The notes under the pieces: generated by a model | Seen by the model: the letters and a program-made list of their open reading frames with translations, nothing else | Told to the model about the DNA's origin: nothing | The model's database searches: none | Part shown: positions 33,189-33,198 of the stretch, in pieces | Position numbering within the stretch: position 1 is the stretch's first letter | Layout of the letters: each line of letters starts with the position of its first letter | Made by a program: the position numbers and the translations under genes | Source of the DNA: a bacterium | GTDB taxonomy: Bacteria; UBA10199; JADGCS01 | DNA length: 33,198 nt | Assembly (NCBI GenBank): GCA_018812345.1 | Contig: JAHJDR010000067.1 | Coordinates: forward strand, 1-33,198 | Direction of reading: 5' to 3'

Positions 33189-33198
33189 TAGTGCTAAG

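Noticed and set aside
33189-33198. Possible CIRCE heat-shock operator at the window edge
   Set aside because: AGTGCTAA looks like one half-site, but the matching half TTAGCACTC at 9-bp distance is absent inside the window.

Overview
The window reads as a chromosomal segment of an AT-rich Gram-negative bacterium of deltaproteobacterial type (Myxococcota, Bdellovibrionota or a related uncultured lineage). Supporting features are the end of a complex I-type subunit, a predicted outer-membrane barrel protein, a PEGA-tailed Ser/Thr kinase with the HRDxSPQN catalytic loop common in such bacteria, a PhaR regulator beside two Get3/ArsA ATPases, and groES-groEL with a GGM tail. This placement is inference from gene content; no rRNA, tRNA, CRISPR array, prophage or insertion sequence was seen.

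Layout: 1-2417 holds the C-terminus of a NuoG-like protein, a methyltransferase, and two divergent small proteins with EF-hand-like loops. 2464-6015 is mfd on the minus strand. 6185-8282 holds a Gln/Lys-rich protein with a C-terminal anchor and a CBS-pair protein. 8417-12063 holds pgi, a repeat-filled gap, ruvX and an MscS-like channel. 12323-14322 holds an outer-membrane protein and enolase. 14539-18613 holds a PEGA Ser/Thr kinase (minus), then a P-loop kinase/dCMP deaminase fusion and a second methyltransferase (plus). 18678-25537 is a minus-strand block: a PhoH ATPase with a degraded PIN-like domain, a small partner gene, a PEGA protein, an APC transporter and a membrane-inserted metallophosphoesterase. 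25724-27579 holds a lone receiver protein, a Cys-containing conserved protein and a convergent PDZ protein. 27713-30813 is a compact plus-strand operon: helical protein, PhaR, and two Get3-like ATPases resembling the mycobacterial Rv3679/Rv3680 pair. 31010-33010 is groES-groEL on the minus strand, separated from that operon by a strong bidirectional terminator.

The most unusual signal is between the genes. At least seven intergenic or gene-edge sites carry short degenerate tandem arrays with a period of exactly 7 bp, and four more carry arrays with a period of 8 bp. The unit sequence usually differs from site to site, but phase is kept. Several abut start codons: one runs into the ATG of the deaminase fusion, one encodes the N-terminus of Mfd, and others lie just upstream of groES and of an EF-hand gene. 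The largest array (9952-10028) sits at the centre of a nested imperfect inverted repeat of about 260 bp, built from two REP-like families in opposite orientation. A further hairpin family (CCCCG / CGGGG) recurs in three other gaps. Together these suggest active generation of intergenic repeats in this genome.

Other points worth attention: an asymmetric Get3-like ATPase pair in which only one partner keeps the signature lysine, a G9 tract inside a transporter gene, a PhoH protein whose PIN-like domain seems to have lost catalytic acids, and perfect intercistronic hairpins in groES-groEL and phaR-ATPase mRNAs. I see no clear-cut new defence system. The nearest hint is the deaminase fusion, whose architecture recalls AvcD-type antiphage deaminases but is more simply read as nucleotide metabolism.
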